A stretch of 52,742 nucleotides of DNA from CAYNNP01 sp964398215 (GCA_964398215.1 CAYNNP010000017.1:1-52742); one strand, 5' to 3'. Numbered from the stretch's first letter, positions 28,901 to 37,479 are shown. The notes: generated by a model from the sequence alone, not told the origin. Program-made: numbers and translations.

Positions 28901-30231
28901 CAAAACGCGGACAGCAAATCTTGCTGAGCGGATCGAGCTATGAATTGTCACGAATCACCAGTTGGATCGCGTCTGCTCGCAAGGCAACGGGAGAACGGGT
29001 GTATGAATTCGACTCGGAAACTGGAAGAGTCGGACGCCAAGTCGTCGATGGCCGAGTGATCGACAACGCAGGTCCTGTCTATGCGTTCGACAGTGATCGA
29101 TACGAATACGAGAATGATGGGCGCGTGCGTGAATCTCGCCGAAGTAGCCGAGCACGCTCACGCGGTTCAAGGCGAAATTCCGGATACGCAAACGGATATG
29201 GCATCGCCGGGAATGGCGGAAACGGAAATGGCTACGGCAACGGAAACGGTTCTCGCTCTGCTGGAAACGGCTACGGTTCGGGAACCAGAAACCACAGCGG
29301 TTCAGGATCGGGTGCCGGGTACGGTTCAGGATCAGGCGCCGGTTACGGTTCAGGATCAGGNNNNNNNNNNNNNNNNNNNNNNNNNNNNNNNNNNNNNNNN
29401 NNNNNNNNNNNNNNNNNNNNNNNNNNNNNNNNNNNNNNNNNNNNNNNNNNNNNNNNNNNNTACGGTTCAGGATCAGGCGCCGGTTACGGTTCAGGATCAG
29501 GAGTTGGAAACGGATCAGGATCAGGTGGGCGATCAGGGTATGGTCAGCCGAATCGATCAAACCGCTCCAGAAGCTCCACTCGTTCGAGATCGAATTCTGG
29601 GAACCGATCCAATCGATCTAGCCGATCGGTTCGCGACAGTCGTGATGTCGTTCGGATGCAACGGCAGCCACGCGAATACGAAAGAGAGACTGGTCGCGAG
29701 CAGCGAAACAGTGATCGTGAGCGAACATCGCGTTCGTCACGCGGTGAGCGAAGTGAGCGAGTGTCACGTGAGGTTCAGTCCGAAACGCGTGAGTTGAAAT
29801 TCTACTTGCAGCGAAACAGTGCTGTCGTAGATGCTCCATCGATTGGTTCGCGAATGGCCGAGAAACTCAATGCGATTGGAATTTATACCGTTGACGATTT
29901 GTTGACGGCGGATCCCAACACGCTTGCTGAACAACTTGAGCATCGACGTATCGACGCGGATGTGATTCTTACTTGGCAACAGCAAGCGACCTTGGTTTGC
30001 AGAATTCCGATGTTACGTGGTCACGATGCACAACTGTTGGTTGCGGCAGAAGTCACCACTGCAGAAGAAGTCACCGAGTATGACGCTGCTGAGCTATTCG
30101 CCTTGATCGACCCAATTGCCAGAAGCAATGAAGGCAAGCGAATCATTCGTGGTGGGAAGCTTCCTGATTTAGAAGAAATCACAGAATGGATTAGCTACTC
30201 TAAGCAAAATCGCGAGCTCGTCGCGGCTTAG
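25921..30231 (+). CDS. SMC/Rad50-like ATPase fused to disordered G/S/Y-R/S region and two DUF4332 domains
   Basis: About 1436 residues as assembled; the real length is unknown because of the N gap. Residues 1-40 form an AAA_23-type ATPase start (LLDRIDIDAHGPLSRVELGP, Walker A GPEGAGKT at 31-38). A long coiled coil spans about 170-590. The C-terminal ATPase half is degenerate: CPAADRALAVLAVRLA near 627 stands where a signature is expected, and VPLVLEINRELL near 655 resembles Walker B with Glu in place of Asp. Two DUF4332 helix-hairpin-helix-like domains lie at about 893-1020 and 1295-1430 (each with LxCRxPxLRxxDAxxLVxxxV). Between them is a Gly/Ser/Tyr repeat (about 1080-1213) and an Arg/Ser-rich stretch (about 1213-1290). 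Likely roles involve DNA or chromosome structure, but that is inference. Confidence 0.82.
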   Translation: MLLDRIDIDAHGPLSRVELGPFCEHLNVICGPEGAGKTAIARFIRDSLVHREYPLGMMSSSTGRVVWSDQEGKLHCRREMDGTKVGRQSVEFEPRGDFRSQFDSLHKSWVAGRANRDNQRAMTSIRIPESIVDGVITDTAITSLARVVSACIRSGLDTANGYDTSARLNPADDQRRRELRTKLADIETELAQLNLSGQSEDQLVRRRNELHSQSNRQRNATTSSYDSERRQNDLRVQLSDLENRARQLRNAQSRLRSELAGLETHYQSPPVAVHTVSDEELRRKLDDLDAQMIRWRRTLTEVRGLREAFALQGRSSAFGPNVASRREQLQGFISSIDPYVSVSGASSVQDIKVRIDSATKQIDWLLTRYSDNSGVADWYRPMSSSAVDQNSLAESLRSIRDDLVEVRSTIATASTYTKTVDHSSHHNVNPAEADELVQAETWLSASIELLIRRRIELLRDYAPEMATPSHGNSWNSESNQRERARRTEELGRIELDLNDCLSRAAQVRQSIDLIPSSVDVAKSSWQQDHIVAELNQIDVQLSLYSRATWLRNRRAELIKELGVTRREYSGSPLAAEASHWLVRLSAGRMRQISWPYAAYKSASIGHSIHWDDQTTGVCIDGRDEAICPAADRALAVLAVRLAAGELLAKSGRDVPLVLEINRELLQVADVAHTDINVSGTYSNVHDGRFHHPIISAIHDYASRGRQAVLLTSSQDLAQQVARAGGTTFNLYPTQNVQAHRPVWQPHYQSERYVGPHAQVWGDNVARDYRVAGDYRDPHDYRHQGPGVLRTSVPVNGTTADVNRSFDTAWREAYGLFDNPEGYANYPATDWAVPGEDFRDGFYVNQSYTTDVRARQTAQPRAYVVNEANHLVPVAAPNVGLQNRSPFYLSVDSPIDQAPSIDAIAAARLRGLNVTHINHLMQQDSNRLSDALGLANVDAATIRRWKSECRLVCRVPQLRAFDARVLVGCGVTDPAQLAATPPGELLSRVEDFLATKRGQQILLSGSSYELSRITSWIASARKATGERVYEFDSETGRVGRQVVDGRVIDNAGPVYAFDSDRYEYENDGRVRESRRSSRARSRGSRRNSGYANGYGIAGNGGNGNGYGNGNGSRSAGNGYGSGTRNHSGSGSGAGYGSGSGAGYGSGSXXXXXXXXXXXXXXXXXXXXXXXXXXXXXXXXXXYGSGSGAGYGSGSGVGNGSGSGGRSGYGQPNRSNRSRSSTRSRSNSGNRSNRSSRSVRDSRDVVRMQRQPREYERETGREQRNSDRERTSRSSRGERSERVSREVQSETRELKFYLQRNSAVVDAPSIGSRMAEKLNAIGIYTVDDLLTADPNTLAEQLEHRRIDADVILTWQQQATLVCRIPMLRGHDAQLLVAAEVTTAEEVTEYDAAELFALIDPIARSNEGKRIIRGGKLPDLEEITEWISYSKQNRELVAA
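29285..29527 (+). repeat. 24-nt tandem repeat encoding GAGYGSGS, with assembly gap
   Basis: Direct copies of a 24-nt unit (GGTTACGGTTCAGGATCAGG core) encode repeats of Gly-Ala-Gly-Tyr-Gly-Ser-Gly-Ser on both sides of 100 N (29361-29460). Exactly 100 N is the usual placeholder for a gap of unknown length. Continuing the repeat phase would need 7 + 24n bases, which 100 does not satisfy, so the true number of units is not known. The frame is kept across the placeholder because both 100 and 7 + 24n leave remainder 1 modulo 3. Confidence 0.9.
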
Positions 30232-30260
30232 AACTAAAGAACATGCAAGAAGGTCTGCCG

Positions 30261-30297
30261 GGCAACTCGCACTATGCTGCGAGTTGCCTTTTCTTTT
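30261..30297 (+). terminator. Rho-independent terminator
   Basis: GGCAACTCGCA (30261-30271) pairs perfectly with TGCGAGTTGCC (30278-30288), an 11-bp stem with a 6-nt loop, followed by TTTTCTTTT. It stands 30 nt after the SMC-like gene and before the epimerase start, so the two genes are probably separate transcription units. Confidence 0.9.
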
Positions 30298-30342
30298 GCT
30301 AGAACTTTGCCATTCTTCAACCTTCTTTTCTGCGAGCCAAAT

Positions 30343-31332
30343 ATGAACACCACAAATGCGACTGTATTGGTGACCGGTGGCTACGGTTGCATTGGCGCCG
30401 AAACGGTCAAGTGGCTGGTGCGGGAAACGGATTGCCGTGTTGTCGTATGCAGCCGCAGTGTTCACGCAGCCCGTAGCGAAGCGGTATTTGGCGACCTCGA
30501 TCATCAGCAATTGTCGTTCGTGCAAGCCGATGTGACCGACATGAACCGAATGCGGCAAGTGTTTTCCCAATTCGATTTTACTCATGTTGCGCACTTGGCC
30601 GGTTTGCAAACACCGGAGTGCAATTCTAAACGTGAGCTTGGTCTTCAAGTAAATCTGGTCGGCACGCAGAACTTGCTCGAATTGTCAAAGCAGTTGGAGA
30701 ATCCAATCGAGCGATTCGTCTACGCGAGTTCAATCGCCGTTTATGGTCCACGCGCCAGTTATCCGTCAGGACCAGTCCGTATGGATTCCGCGCCTGCGCC
30801 GGTCAATGTTTACGGTGTTTGGAAATTGGCAAGTGAACACATCTGCCGCCTGTATTCATCAGAGACCGGAGTCGACACGATTAGCATTCGTCCTGGGGTT
30901 CTGTTTGGTCCTGGTCGCGACCTTGGGCTGACATCCACACCAACAACGGCGATGAAACAGATCGCGAAAGGTCAGGCTTTCGAAATCCCATTTTCCAATC
31001 GGCAAGACTACATGTATGCACCCGACGTCGGTGCAGCTTTTGGCCATGCACTGCTAGAACCTTTCAGCGGATACGCGGCATTCACACTGCCAGGTCATTG
31101 CGTTGATACCACGAAGGTTGTTGCGGCAATGCAGGCTGCATGTGATGAGCTGGGAATGAGCGATCACTTCAAGATCACGATTGGCAATGATGAAGTGCCG
31201 TTTGTATGCGAGTTGGAATACCAGCCCTTTGTGGATGCGTTTCCAAATGTTCCTCAAACGCCGCTAGCCGACGCCGTTAAGCAATCGATCAAGTTCTTTG
31301 TGGATCAGCATGCGGCGGGTCTTCTGGGGTAA
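30343..31332 (+). CDS. NAD(P)-dependent epimerase/dehydratase (extended SDR)
   Basis: 329 residues from the ATG at 30343. The N-terminal Rossmann motif is VLVTGGYGCIGAET (GxxGxxG), binding NAD(P). The catalytic pair is Y157/K161 in NVYGVWK, with the Ser of YASSIAVYG upstream. These features place it in the nucleotide-sugar epimerase/dehydratase group of extended short-chain dehydrogenases. The substrate cannot be read from sequence. I reject the in-frame start at 30274 because it lies inside the preceding terminator hairpin and adds a non-family leader. It converges with the large PQQ-propeller gene 58 nt downstream. Confidence 0.88.
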   Translation: MNTTNATVLVTGGYGCIGAETVKWLVRETDCRVVVCSRSVHAARSEAVFGDLDHQQLSFVQADVTDMNRMRQVFSQFDFTHVAHLAGLQTPECNSKRELGLQVNLVGTQNLLELSKQLENPIERFVYASSIAVYGPRASYPSGPVRMDSAPAPVNVYGVWKLASEHICRLYSSETGVDTISIRPGVLFGPGRDLGLTSTPTTAMKQIAKGQAFEIPFSNRQDYMYAPDVGAAFGHALLEPFSGYAAFTLPGHCVDTTKVVAAMQAACDELGMSDHFKITIGNDEVPFVCELEYQPFVDAFPNVPQTPLADAVKQSIKFFVDQHAAGLLG

Positions 31333-31390
31333 ACGCCAGTTCATTGGCGCAGGATCCACGGTCGCCGTGATATTGGCAACTGCTTCGCGG

Positions 31391-34300
31391 CTACTTGTTT
31401 TTCGATCGTTGAATTTCGATTCCGCACAGTACAGCTTGGCCTTGTTTGGGCTGGAATTGAATCTTTAGATCGTCCGCGATTGCAATGTCATCCAAAGTAC
31501 TGACGGCGAAACGTGGTTGATCGCCAGTTTGACTGAGTGTGACGTCCTTCAAGACTTGTTTTCCTTGAACAATGACATCGAACACCACATCGTCCTGCCC
31601 AGATTTTGGTAACCCGTAAAACAATCGAACTTGGTAGCTCTCGGGTTTCGTTTTTTCCTTCGCATCGTTTTTACTTGTGTCAGTATTTAAAATCAGCTTC
31701 GCCGCATTCTTCTTTTCTTTGCGGTAAGCCGATGCAACACGTTTGCCGCTTCCACTGATCAAGAACGCGAGCGAATTCCCTGACTTCCAGTCCTTCCGCT
31801 GGATTACCGAGCGAATGATCGGTGCCAAATCCGGTGTCCGGTGTGCCTTTGCCGAAGCGCCGATAATCGTCCAAGGTTCTGGTTCCCAATCGACTTCGGC
31901 TTTCGTTCGTGAACGAGACGTCAAATCATGAGGTTCATTGCGAAAGCGTTTGGCGTCGCCCGTGTTTTCGCCAGCGATGATCAGCGTCGTGGGCTTGTTT
32001 GATGGTTCGTCACAGGTGAACTGAAGATAGGCGCTGCGGATCTTTGTGTTCCGCTTCAATTTGATTTTGTTGAAGCGAACCCCAATGACTTGATCCCCCG
32101 AGTCTTCGACCAATTCCAGGTCACTGCTTCCCAGATTGACCTTTCCATCCTCGGCTTCTTCAGCGTCGTCATTGGCATGTCCAACGCGAATCTCGTTGCT
32201 GTTCTTGGTTTCTGCTTTCAACTTCATCCGGACACGCACGTCGGTAACATTTTTGACGCCTGAGGCAAAGATCCATGGATGCTGTGAATCGGCCATCGTT
32301 GACGAGTGATGTTGAAAGATCTCTGCGTCGTCATTGAAATCAACCTGGATGGGCGGCGACGTACCAGCCACGATGGGAAACTCCAGCCACAATCGTCCGT
32401 TCGTATCACGCCGGTCACCGGGAGCACCGAAGTTGATGCCGATGTTTTCGACTCGCTTGCCAGCGGTGTCTTTGGCGACTAAGTCATGAACAGTCCACAA
32501 GTCAACGTCGGGCATGTGAACCATCGCCAGCGACGTTTGATTTTGGTAGGAACAGCTACATGTGCGTGTGTAATCCGGTGCATTCAAAACACCGCCCGCC
32601 ACAACTAGGTTCGATGTGCAGCCCGACTTGAAACCACCCAGGTTCCCAGTGCCAGAATCCGAAAGCAGGTCATAGAAACCAGCGGCACCCGACCGAAACG
32701 TTAGGAAATTTTCACTGGCGATGATATTGTTGCAGCCATACGCGCGAGTGACTTTCCATGGCATCGTCTTTCCCGTGATCGGGTTGGTCACCATCTTTTG
32801 TTTGCCATCGCGCAAATAAAACGCGCCGGCCGAAACGCTATAAGAATTTGCGTTGGTGATGATCAGATCATTGTGCAGGATGCAAGGCCCAGCGTACTTC
32901 AGTGATTTTTTCTCCCACCTCAGTTGACCATCAACTGCATTGTAAACAGCCATGCCGCTGCCAGACTCGGTCGACAACCGATCACTTGCACTTGCACCAG
33001 CTTGCAACAGCAGATCGTGTTGCTGGGAATAACTAAGCCATGTTCCAAAGATACCTTCTTTGATTTCCCAGTTTGGTTTGCCTGTTTGGTAATCCATCGC
33101 CAAAATTCGGTAGGTGTCTGGCCGTGGGATGCCGCGCCGCAGCATCGCCTGTTCGACTTTGCTTGGATTTCGGTCAAGACAATAGATCTGGTCGCCACCG
33201 GCAACGATCCCGTTATGCCAGAAACTGTGCTTGGCGTCGACTTGCCAAAGAAGCTTGCCCGAATGACGATCAAAGCCGACCAAGGCGATGCTCGCGGCAC
33301 GGTCCAAACTCTTGGATCCAAATCCAGCTCGATTGTCTTTCAGATCCTTGTCGCCTTCAAATTTCAGTCCGCGCCGTTTGGCGTATTTCGCGAACCCAAA
33401 ACCACCGATCAAAACGTCTTTATAGACACCGATGTAACCCCAGTTGGCGACTTCGTCTGAATCGCTGGCAGGTAGTTTGATTTCCGTCAGCGTTTTCCCA
33501 CTGGCTGGATCCAAGACGTGACAGACGTTTGCTTCGATCAGGTAAACGCGATCATCCGTGGCGACATAGTTGGTGCCACGCCCGTTCGCGCCGGGAATAT
33601 GAACTTGGTTGTACTTTGGATTCAAAGGTGTGTTTTCGTAAGTCTTGTCGTAGTAGACATCGAACGTGCCCAGATCTTTGAATTCGCGTTTCCAAAGTAC
33701 ACGACCGGTATACACGTCACGGGCGCTCAAGCTATTCATGCCTTGAATGAACAACCGGCCGCCTATCACCTGCTCTGGCGGACCATGACCGTGGCGTGGC
33801 AAGACATCCATGTTGCTACTGCCGCCGAACCACAACACACCCAACGGCAGTTTGACACGGCGATCGTTCGACTTGATCGTGTTGGCAACGTCGCCGTACT
33901 GATGCGTCCAATCAGCAGAACCCGGCAGCGCGCCGACTCGGCGTACGATCACGCTATCGTCGCCGACTTCGACGGATGCTTGCTCCAAGTTCATTGACTT
34001 GATGGTAGCGGCAATCGCGTTGCGGTCGCCGTCGCTCAGAACATGCATGACGCCACCAAACGGCCGAACCGAATTGTAGATTCGCTTGATGTCACTGTCC
34101 GAAGTGCGATCACGATCGACAAAGATCATGTTGGCGATGTACTGCGGCGCCTTGAATTCACCCAGCTCGGAATGATGGACACTGATGTTGGCGCGTCGCC
34201 CCCAAGCGTCCAGACGACGATTCATCTTGGCAACCGCATCAGGCGCTGAATCGACAACGGCAAGTTGTACGAAAGGCGAATCGGCCGCCAACGCGTGAAC

Positions 34301-35716
34301 CAATTTTGAATTCGAATCGCCGAACCACAATCCATAGCCTTCCGGTTCACCAGCCGCCAGCATCCGCGAAACGGCCTGTTTGGCTTCTTCTGTTGGCGAA
34401 ACAAGCTTCTGTTGCTTGGTCGGCACGGATTGCTGCGGCTGGCCATCGCCAAAGGCCATCACTTGGCCGTCCAACGTTACCACGAACAATTTGTTGTCCG
34501 CCACAATCACACGCTCCACCGACTCATTCATTGGGATCTTGTGATCGACTTTTGCGGGCGTATCCTCTTTCGGTAAACGGATGATTGAAATCGAATCGGC
34601 TCCCGCCGCAACCAATCGGCCTCCGACCAAAATCAAATCCTTGGTGCCATCGGCTGGCAACTCCCAGACAACTTTCTGATCGGATCCATAAGCACGAATC
34701 AGGGCTTTGTCATCTTTACTTTTTTCGGCGGAATAGATCATGCCGCGATGAATCACCGGCTCGCTTGGCATGAACGACGTTTTGATACCGTCTTTCAATT
34801 TGAAAGCACGTGTTCCTTTTCCTCGCGTGTGGACAAAAAAGTGCGATTCGTTGGCGGTCACAAATGAACCGCCCGTGCCTTTGCCGCCGGCGTTGATTTC
34901 AAAGTACCGAAACTTTCCATCGGCTCTGTCGAACGTTGCTGGAACTGATCGGCCACCTGGCACAATCAGCATTTCTTTGGTCGCGACCATCGCGCCTTGG
35001 GGAGCCACTCCCGCGAACGATGGAGCGCTGTGTGGTTGTTTGATGTATTGTGCGCCAGTGCTGTCGTTCACCCAGCGGACTTCGCCGGTATCAGCATCCA
35101 ACGCGTAAATGAATGTTCCCATCATCGGCCAGATGCTTGCTGCAAAGTACACGGTGTCGTCGCGAACAACCGGTCCACCACGAGCTGGCCATACCGAGAT
35201 CAATCGCCGATTGCCAATCGCATGCTGCGCGTTAGGTGCTCCGCGGAATTTCCACAGCAATTTGCCCGTTGCGACTTCAATGCAGTACAAGAATCCGTCG
35301 TCACTGCAAAAGAACACCCGGTCTTTCCAGCCAGCCGGCGGCAGACGAACTGGTGCTTCTGCATAAGCGGTCCAGATTTCGGCACCCGTATCCGCGTCGA
35401 AGGCGACAAGTTTGTTTTGGTCATTGAATCCCATCAGCAACCGGCCATCCATCACGATCGGTTCGAATTGCCGATCGTAGGGCATCAGATCCAAGTTCAA
35501 CGGATCGTCCCAGGCTTGCTGTCGGGGCGTGAATTTCCTTTTCCAAATCAAATTGAATTGATCGGGCAGAGCATTGGTCGACGCAGCCGATCGAGTGGCA
35601 TCGAATCGCCACATTGGCCAGTCATCCGCACCCGCATTGCTTACGCAAACGCTGAAAGAACCGATCCCGACCAAGGCCAAGCCAACAAGAAATTGACGTG
35701 TCATTCCAAGCAACAT
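31391..35716 (-). CDS. Exported PQQ-type beta-propeller protein with embedded methyltransferase-like domain
   Basis: 1441 residues from the ATG at 35716; the ATG at 35704 is also possible. A signal peptide (about 5-33, ending SNAGA) precedes a pyrrolo-quinoline quinone-type propeller with typical blade motifs (FDADTGAEIWTAYAE, CIEVATGKLLWKFRG, LDADTGEVRWV). At about 455-590 a Rossmann, SAM-methyltransferase-like segment (YGLWFGDSNSKLVHALA, then VVDSAPDAVAKMNRRLDAWG) is inserted. More propeller blades follow to about 1050. C-terminal beta domains include a DNRLRE/carbohydrate-binding-like stretch (KIRSAYLQFTCDEPS) and a malectin-like end. Catalytic PQQ or methyltransferase residues cannot be confirmed, so it may be a structural or binding protein. 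Probably periplasmic or surface exposed. Confidence 0.82.
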   Translation of the reverse strand: MLLGMTRQFLVGLALVGIGSFSVCVSNAGADDWPMWRFDATRSAASTNALPDQFNLIWKRKFTPRQQAWDDPLNLDLMPYDRQFEPIVMDGRLLMGFNDQNKLVAFDADTGAEIWTAYAEAPVRLPPAGWKDRVFFCSDDGFLYCIEVATGKLLWKFRGAPNAQHAIGNRRLISVWPARGGPVVRDDTVYFAASIWPMMGTFIYALDADTGEVRWVNDSTGAQYIKQPHSAPSFAGVAPQGAMVATKEMLIVPGGRSVPATFDRADGKFRYFEINAGGKGTGGSFVTANESHFFVHTRGKGTRAFKLKDGIKTSFMPSEPVIHRGMIYSAEKSKDDKALIRAYGSDQKVVWELPADGTKDLILVGGRLVAAGADSISIIRLPKEDTPAKVDHKIPMNESVERVIVADNKLFVVTLDGQVMAFGDGQPQQSVPTKQQKLVSPTEEAKQAVSRMLAAGEPEGYGLWFGDSNSKLVHALAADSPFVQLAVVDSAPDAVAKMNRRLDAWGRRANISVHHSELGEFKAPQYIANMIFVDRDRTSDSDIKRIYNSVRPFGGVMHVLSDGDRNAIAATIKSMNLEQASVEVGDDSVIVRRVGALPGSADWTHQYGDVANTIKSNDRRVKLPLGVLWFGGSSNMDVLPRHGHGPPEQVIGGRLFIQGMNSLSARDVYTGRVLWKREFKDLGTFDVYYDKTYENTPLNPKYNQVHIPGANGRGTNYVATDDRVYLIEANVCHVLDPASGKTLTEIKLPASDSDEVANWGYIGVYKDVLIGGFGFAKYAKRRGLKFEGDKDLKDNRAGFGSKSLDRAASIALVGFDRHSGKLLWQVDAKHSFWHNGIVAGGDQIYCLDRNPSKVEQAMLRRGIPRPDTYRILAMDYQTGKPNWEIKEGIFGTWLSYSQQHDLLLQAGASASDRLSTESGSGMAVYNAVDGQLRWEKKSLKYAGPCILHNDLIITNANSYSVSAGAFYLRDGKQKMVTNPITGKTMPWKVTRAYGCNNIIASENFLTFRSGAAGFYDLLSDSGTGNLGGFKSGCTSNLVVAGGVLNAPDYTRTCSCSYQNQTSLAMVHMPDVDLWTVHDLVAKDTAGKRVENIGINFGAPGDRRDTNGRLWLEFPIVAGTSPPIQVDFNDDAEIFQHHSSTMADSQHPWIFASGVKNVTDVRVRMKLKAETKNSNEIRVGHANDDAEEAEDGKVNLGSSDLELVEDSGDQVIGVRFNKIKLKRNTKIRSAYLQFTCDEPSNKPTTLIIAGENTGDAKRFRNEPHDLTSRSRTKAEVDWEPEPWTIIGASAKAHRTPDLAPIIRSVIQRKDWKSGNSLAFLISGSGKRVASAYRKEKKNAAKLILNTDTSKNDAKEKTKPESYQVRLFYGLPKSGQDDVVFDVIVQGKQVLKDVTLSQTGDQPRFAVSTLDDIAIADDLKIQFQPKQGQAVLCGIEIQRSKNK

Positions 35717-36376
35717 ATTTTCCAGCGGTTTCAATTCGGCAACCTGTGACTTTAAAAGCGAACAGCATCTTTTACAGATTGTAGACCGTTTCGCGTGCGG
35801 TGGAGGCCATTCGTACAAACTGGCCAGGAAACCACGGCGATCAATCCGGATAAACCGACAAGGCCATGAATTTTGCTTGTCCCGGCGCCAGTGAACAAGA
35901 AAAAGCTCAGATGATTGCCGACCGGTTTTTCAATTGTACTTTCGGGTCCAGGGCCAACATCGGTCCGTTCAACACGATCGATTTTGCGGTCCCTTTTTCG
36001 CGAAGAATTCAGCGGTTCGCGTCTCTCGTCTGCGAAAGACTCTGGCCTGAGCGAGACATTGAAAACCCCGTTGGCCAAATCCAGTGACACCGCCAGCCAG
36101 TCGCCGGGCGGCGCCTAAAGACGAATCAAGGGGGATTGAGTTTCCCGAAGGCCGTTGGTGACTTTCGCAAACGGCAGTTTTGGCTAAGTTATCGGTCTTC
36201 CAGGCTCATACAAAAGGGTGTTTTCCCTGATTGTCATTCCAAAGCAGGCAGGAGGCGATGCAGACGGAACCAGTGCCGTGGTTAATTGTAGTTAGGAATT
36301 CATCCGTGCTTTGCTGAATGTAGAGCCAAGCACTTCACACAGTCGACTCGTTTTGATTCCTAGGAGAATCGATTTC
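35717..36376. other. Divergent intergenic region upstream of glutamine synthetase
   Basis: 660 nt with no convincing gene of normal size. Short frames on both strands (for example minus 35752-36090) have no ribosome site and no recognisable family. The part nearest glnII holds a possible 19-codon leader frame (36258-36317) after an AGGAGG, described as a finding. I looked for a sigma-54 promoter (TGGC-N8-TGC) and did not find a convincing one. Confidence 0.4.
36361..36366 (+). promoter_or_regulatory. Ribosome binding site TAGGAG of glnII
   Basis: TAGGAG lies 10 nt before the ATG at 36377. It supports that start over the longer in-frame opening at 36311, and the family N-terminus (MTKCKLEYIWLDGY) agrees. 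Confidence 0.7.
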
Positions 36377-37390
36377 ATGACAAAATGTAAGTTGGAATAC
36401 ATCTGGCTCGACGGGTATCAGCCTACCCAAAGTTTGCGCAGCAAAACAAAGGTCGTTGATGATTTCAGTGGCAAGGTCGAAGACGCACCTGTCTGGTGCT
36501 TTGACGGGTCATCAACCGAGCAAGCCCCTGGTGGAAGCAGCGACTGTCTTCTGAAGCCTGTTTATGTATGCGAAGACCCCGCACGAATCGGCACTGGCTA
36601 CTTGGTCATGTGCGAAGTGTTGAACCCCGATAGTTCTCCGCACCGCACCAATGGTCGCGCGACGATCCAAGACGATGACAACGATTTCTGGTTCGGTTTC
36701 GAGCAAGAGTATACGATTTGGGATCCAGAAACCGACAATCCAATCGGTTTCCCTGCGGACGGTTTCCCTGCTCCTCAGGGTCCGTACTACTGTAGCGTCG
36801 GAGCTGGCAAAGCTGTTGGACGTGAAATCGTCGAAGAGCACTTGGAGTTGTGCTTGGAAGCAGGCCTGAATGTTGAAGGTATCAACGCCGAAGTAATGAT
36901 GGGCCAGTGGGAATTCCAAATCTTCAGCAAGGGTGCCAAGGACGCTGGAGACCAAGTTTGGATTGCCCGCTACATCCTGGAACGTACCGCTGAAAAGTAC
37001 GGCATGGGAATCAACTTCCATTGCAAGCCCGTTAAAGGTGACTGGAACGGTAGCGGCATGCACGCCAACTTCAGCAACACGACTCTGCGGACTTGCGGTA
37101 GCAAAGAAACGTACGATGTGATCTGCCAAGCCTTCGAGCCTCGGATTACAGAACACATCAATGTTTATGGTGCCGACAACAACCAGCGTTTGACTGGTCT
37201 GCACGAAACACAATCGATCGACAAGTTCAGCTACGGTGTTTCTGACCGTGGTGCTTCGATCCGAATTCCAATCGGAACCGTCGAAAGTGGTTGGAAGGGT
37301 TGGTTGGAAGATCGACGTCCAGCGTCCAATGCTGATCCCTACATGGTCGCCAGCGCAATCATCAACACGGTCAAGACTGCCAAAGTTTGA
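36377..37390 (+). CDS. glnII: Glutamine synthetase, type II (eukaryote-like)
   Basis: 337 residues, the length of GSII enzymes (about 330-370) and much shorter than GSI (about 470). It makes glutamine from glutamate, ammonium and ATP in the cytoplasm. Visible signatures: the N-terminal beta-grasp with LEYIWLDGYQPTQSLRSKT, WCFDGSSTEQAPGGSSDC, the metal/glutamate-binding FGFEQEYTIWD, GPYYCSVGAGKAVGREIVEEH, the GQWEFQIF region, and NGSGMHANFSNTTLR. Later, SYGVSDRGASIRIP binds substrate. All look intact. GSII enzymes form decamers and lack the GSI adenylylation site, so control is likely transcriptional or by metabolites. A strong terminator follows at 37417. Confidence 0.95.
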   Translation: MTKCKLEYIWLDGYQPTQSLRSKTKVVDDFSGKVEDAPVWCFDGSSTEQAPGGSSDCLLKPVYVCEDPARIGTGYLVMCEVLNPDSSPHRTNGRATIQDDDNDFWFGFEQEYTIWDPETDNPIGFPADGFPAPQGPYYCSVGAGKAVGREIVEEHLELCLEAGLNVEGINAEVMMGQWEFQIFSKGAKDAGDQVWIARYILERTAEKYGMGINFHCKPVKGDWNGSGMHANFSNTTLRTCGSKETYDVICQAFEPRITEHINVYGADNNQRLTGLHETQSIDKFSYGVSDRGASIRIPIGTVESGWKGWLEDRRPASNADPYMVASAIINTVKTAKV

Positions 37391-37416
37391 TCGTCGATTT
37401 TTGTTGAAAAAGACAG

Positions 37417-37448
37417 AACCCGGCGATGAATTCATCGTCGGGTTTTTT
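37417..37448 (+). terminator. Rho-independent terminator of glnII
   Basis: AACCCGGCGATGAA (37417-37430) pairs with TTCATCGTCGGGTT (37431-37444) with one G-T wobble; some of the inner pairs must open to form the loop. A run of six T follows (37443-37448). It ends the glnII transcript 27 nt after the stop and insulates it from the convergent xdhC gene. Confidence 0.9.
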
Positions 37449-37479
37449 GTGCGCCGACTGCAGCGACAGCAAACAGAAT

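Noticed and set aside
29285..29527. Possible CRISPR array
   Set aside because: The 24-nt repeats are head to tail with no spacers and encode an in-frame protein repeat.
29081..29797. Second-frame ORFs on both strands across the Gly/Ser repeat
   Set aside because: Repetitive low-complexity DNA keeps several frames open. The frame of the large SMC-like gene has domains on both sides and is the real one.
35752..36090. 112-codon minus-strand frame upstream of the PQQ-propeller gene
   Set aside because: No ribosome site, no recognisable family, and opposing frames of similar length exist on the plus strand.
36091..36376. Sigma-54 promoter upstream of glnII
   Set aside because: No TGGC/TGC pair at the correct spacing could be found by eye.
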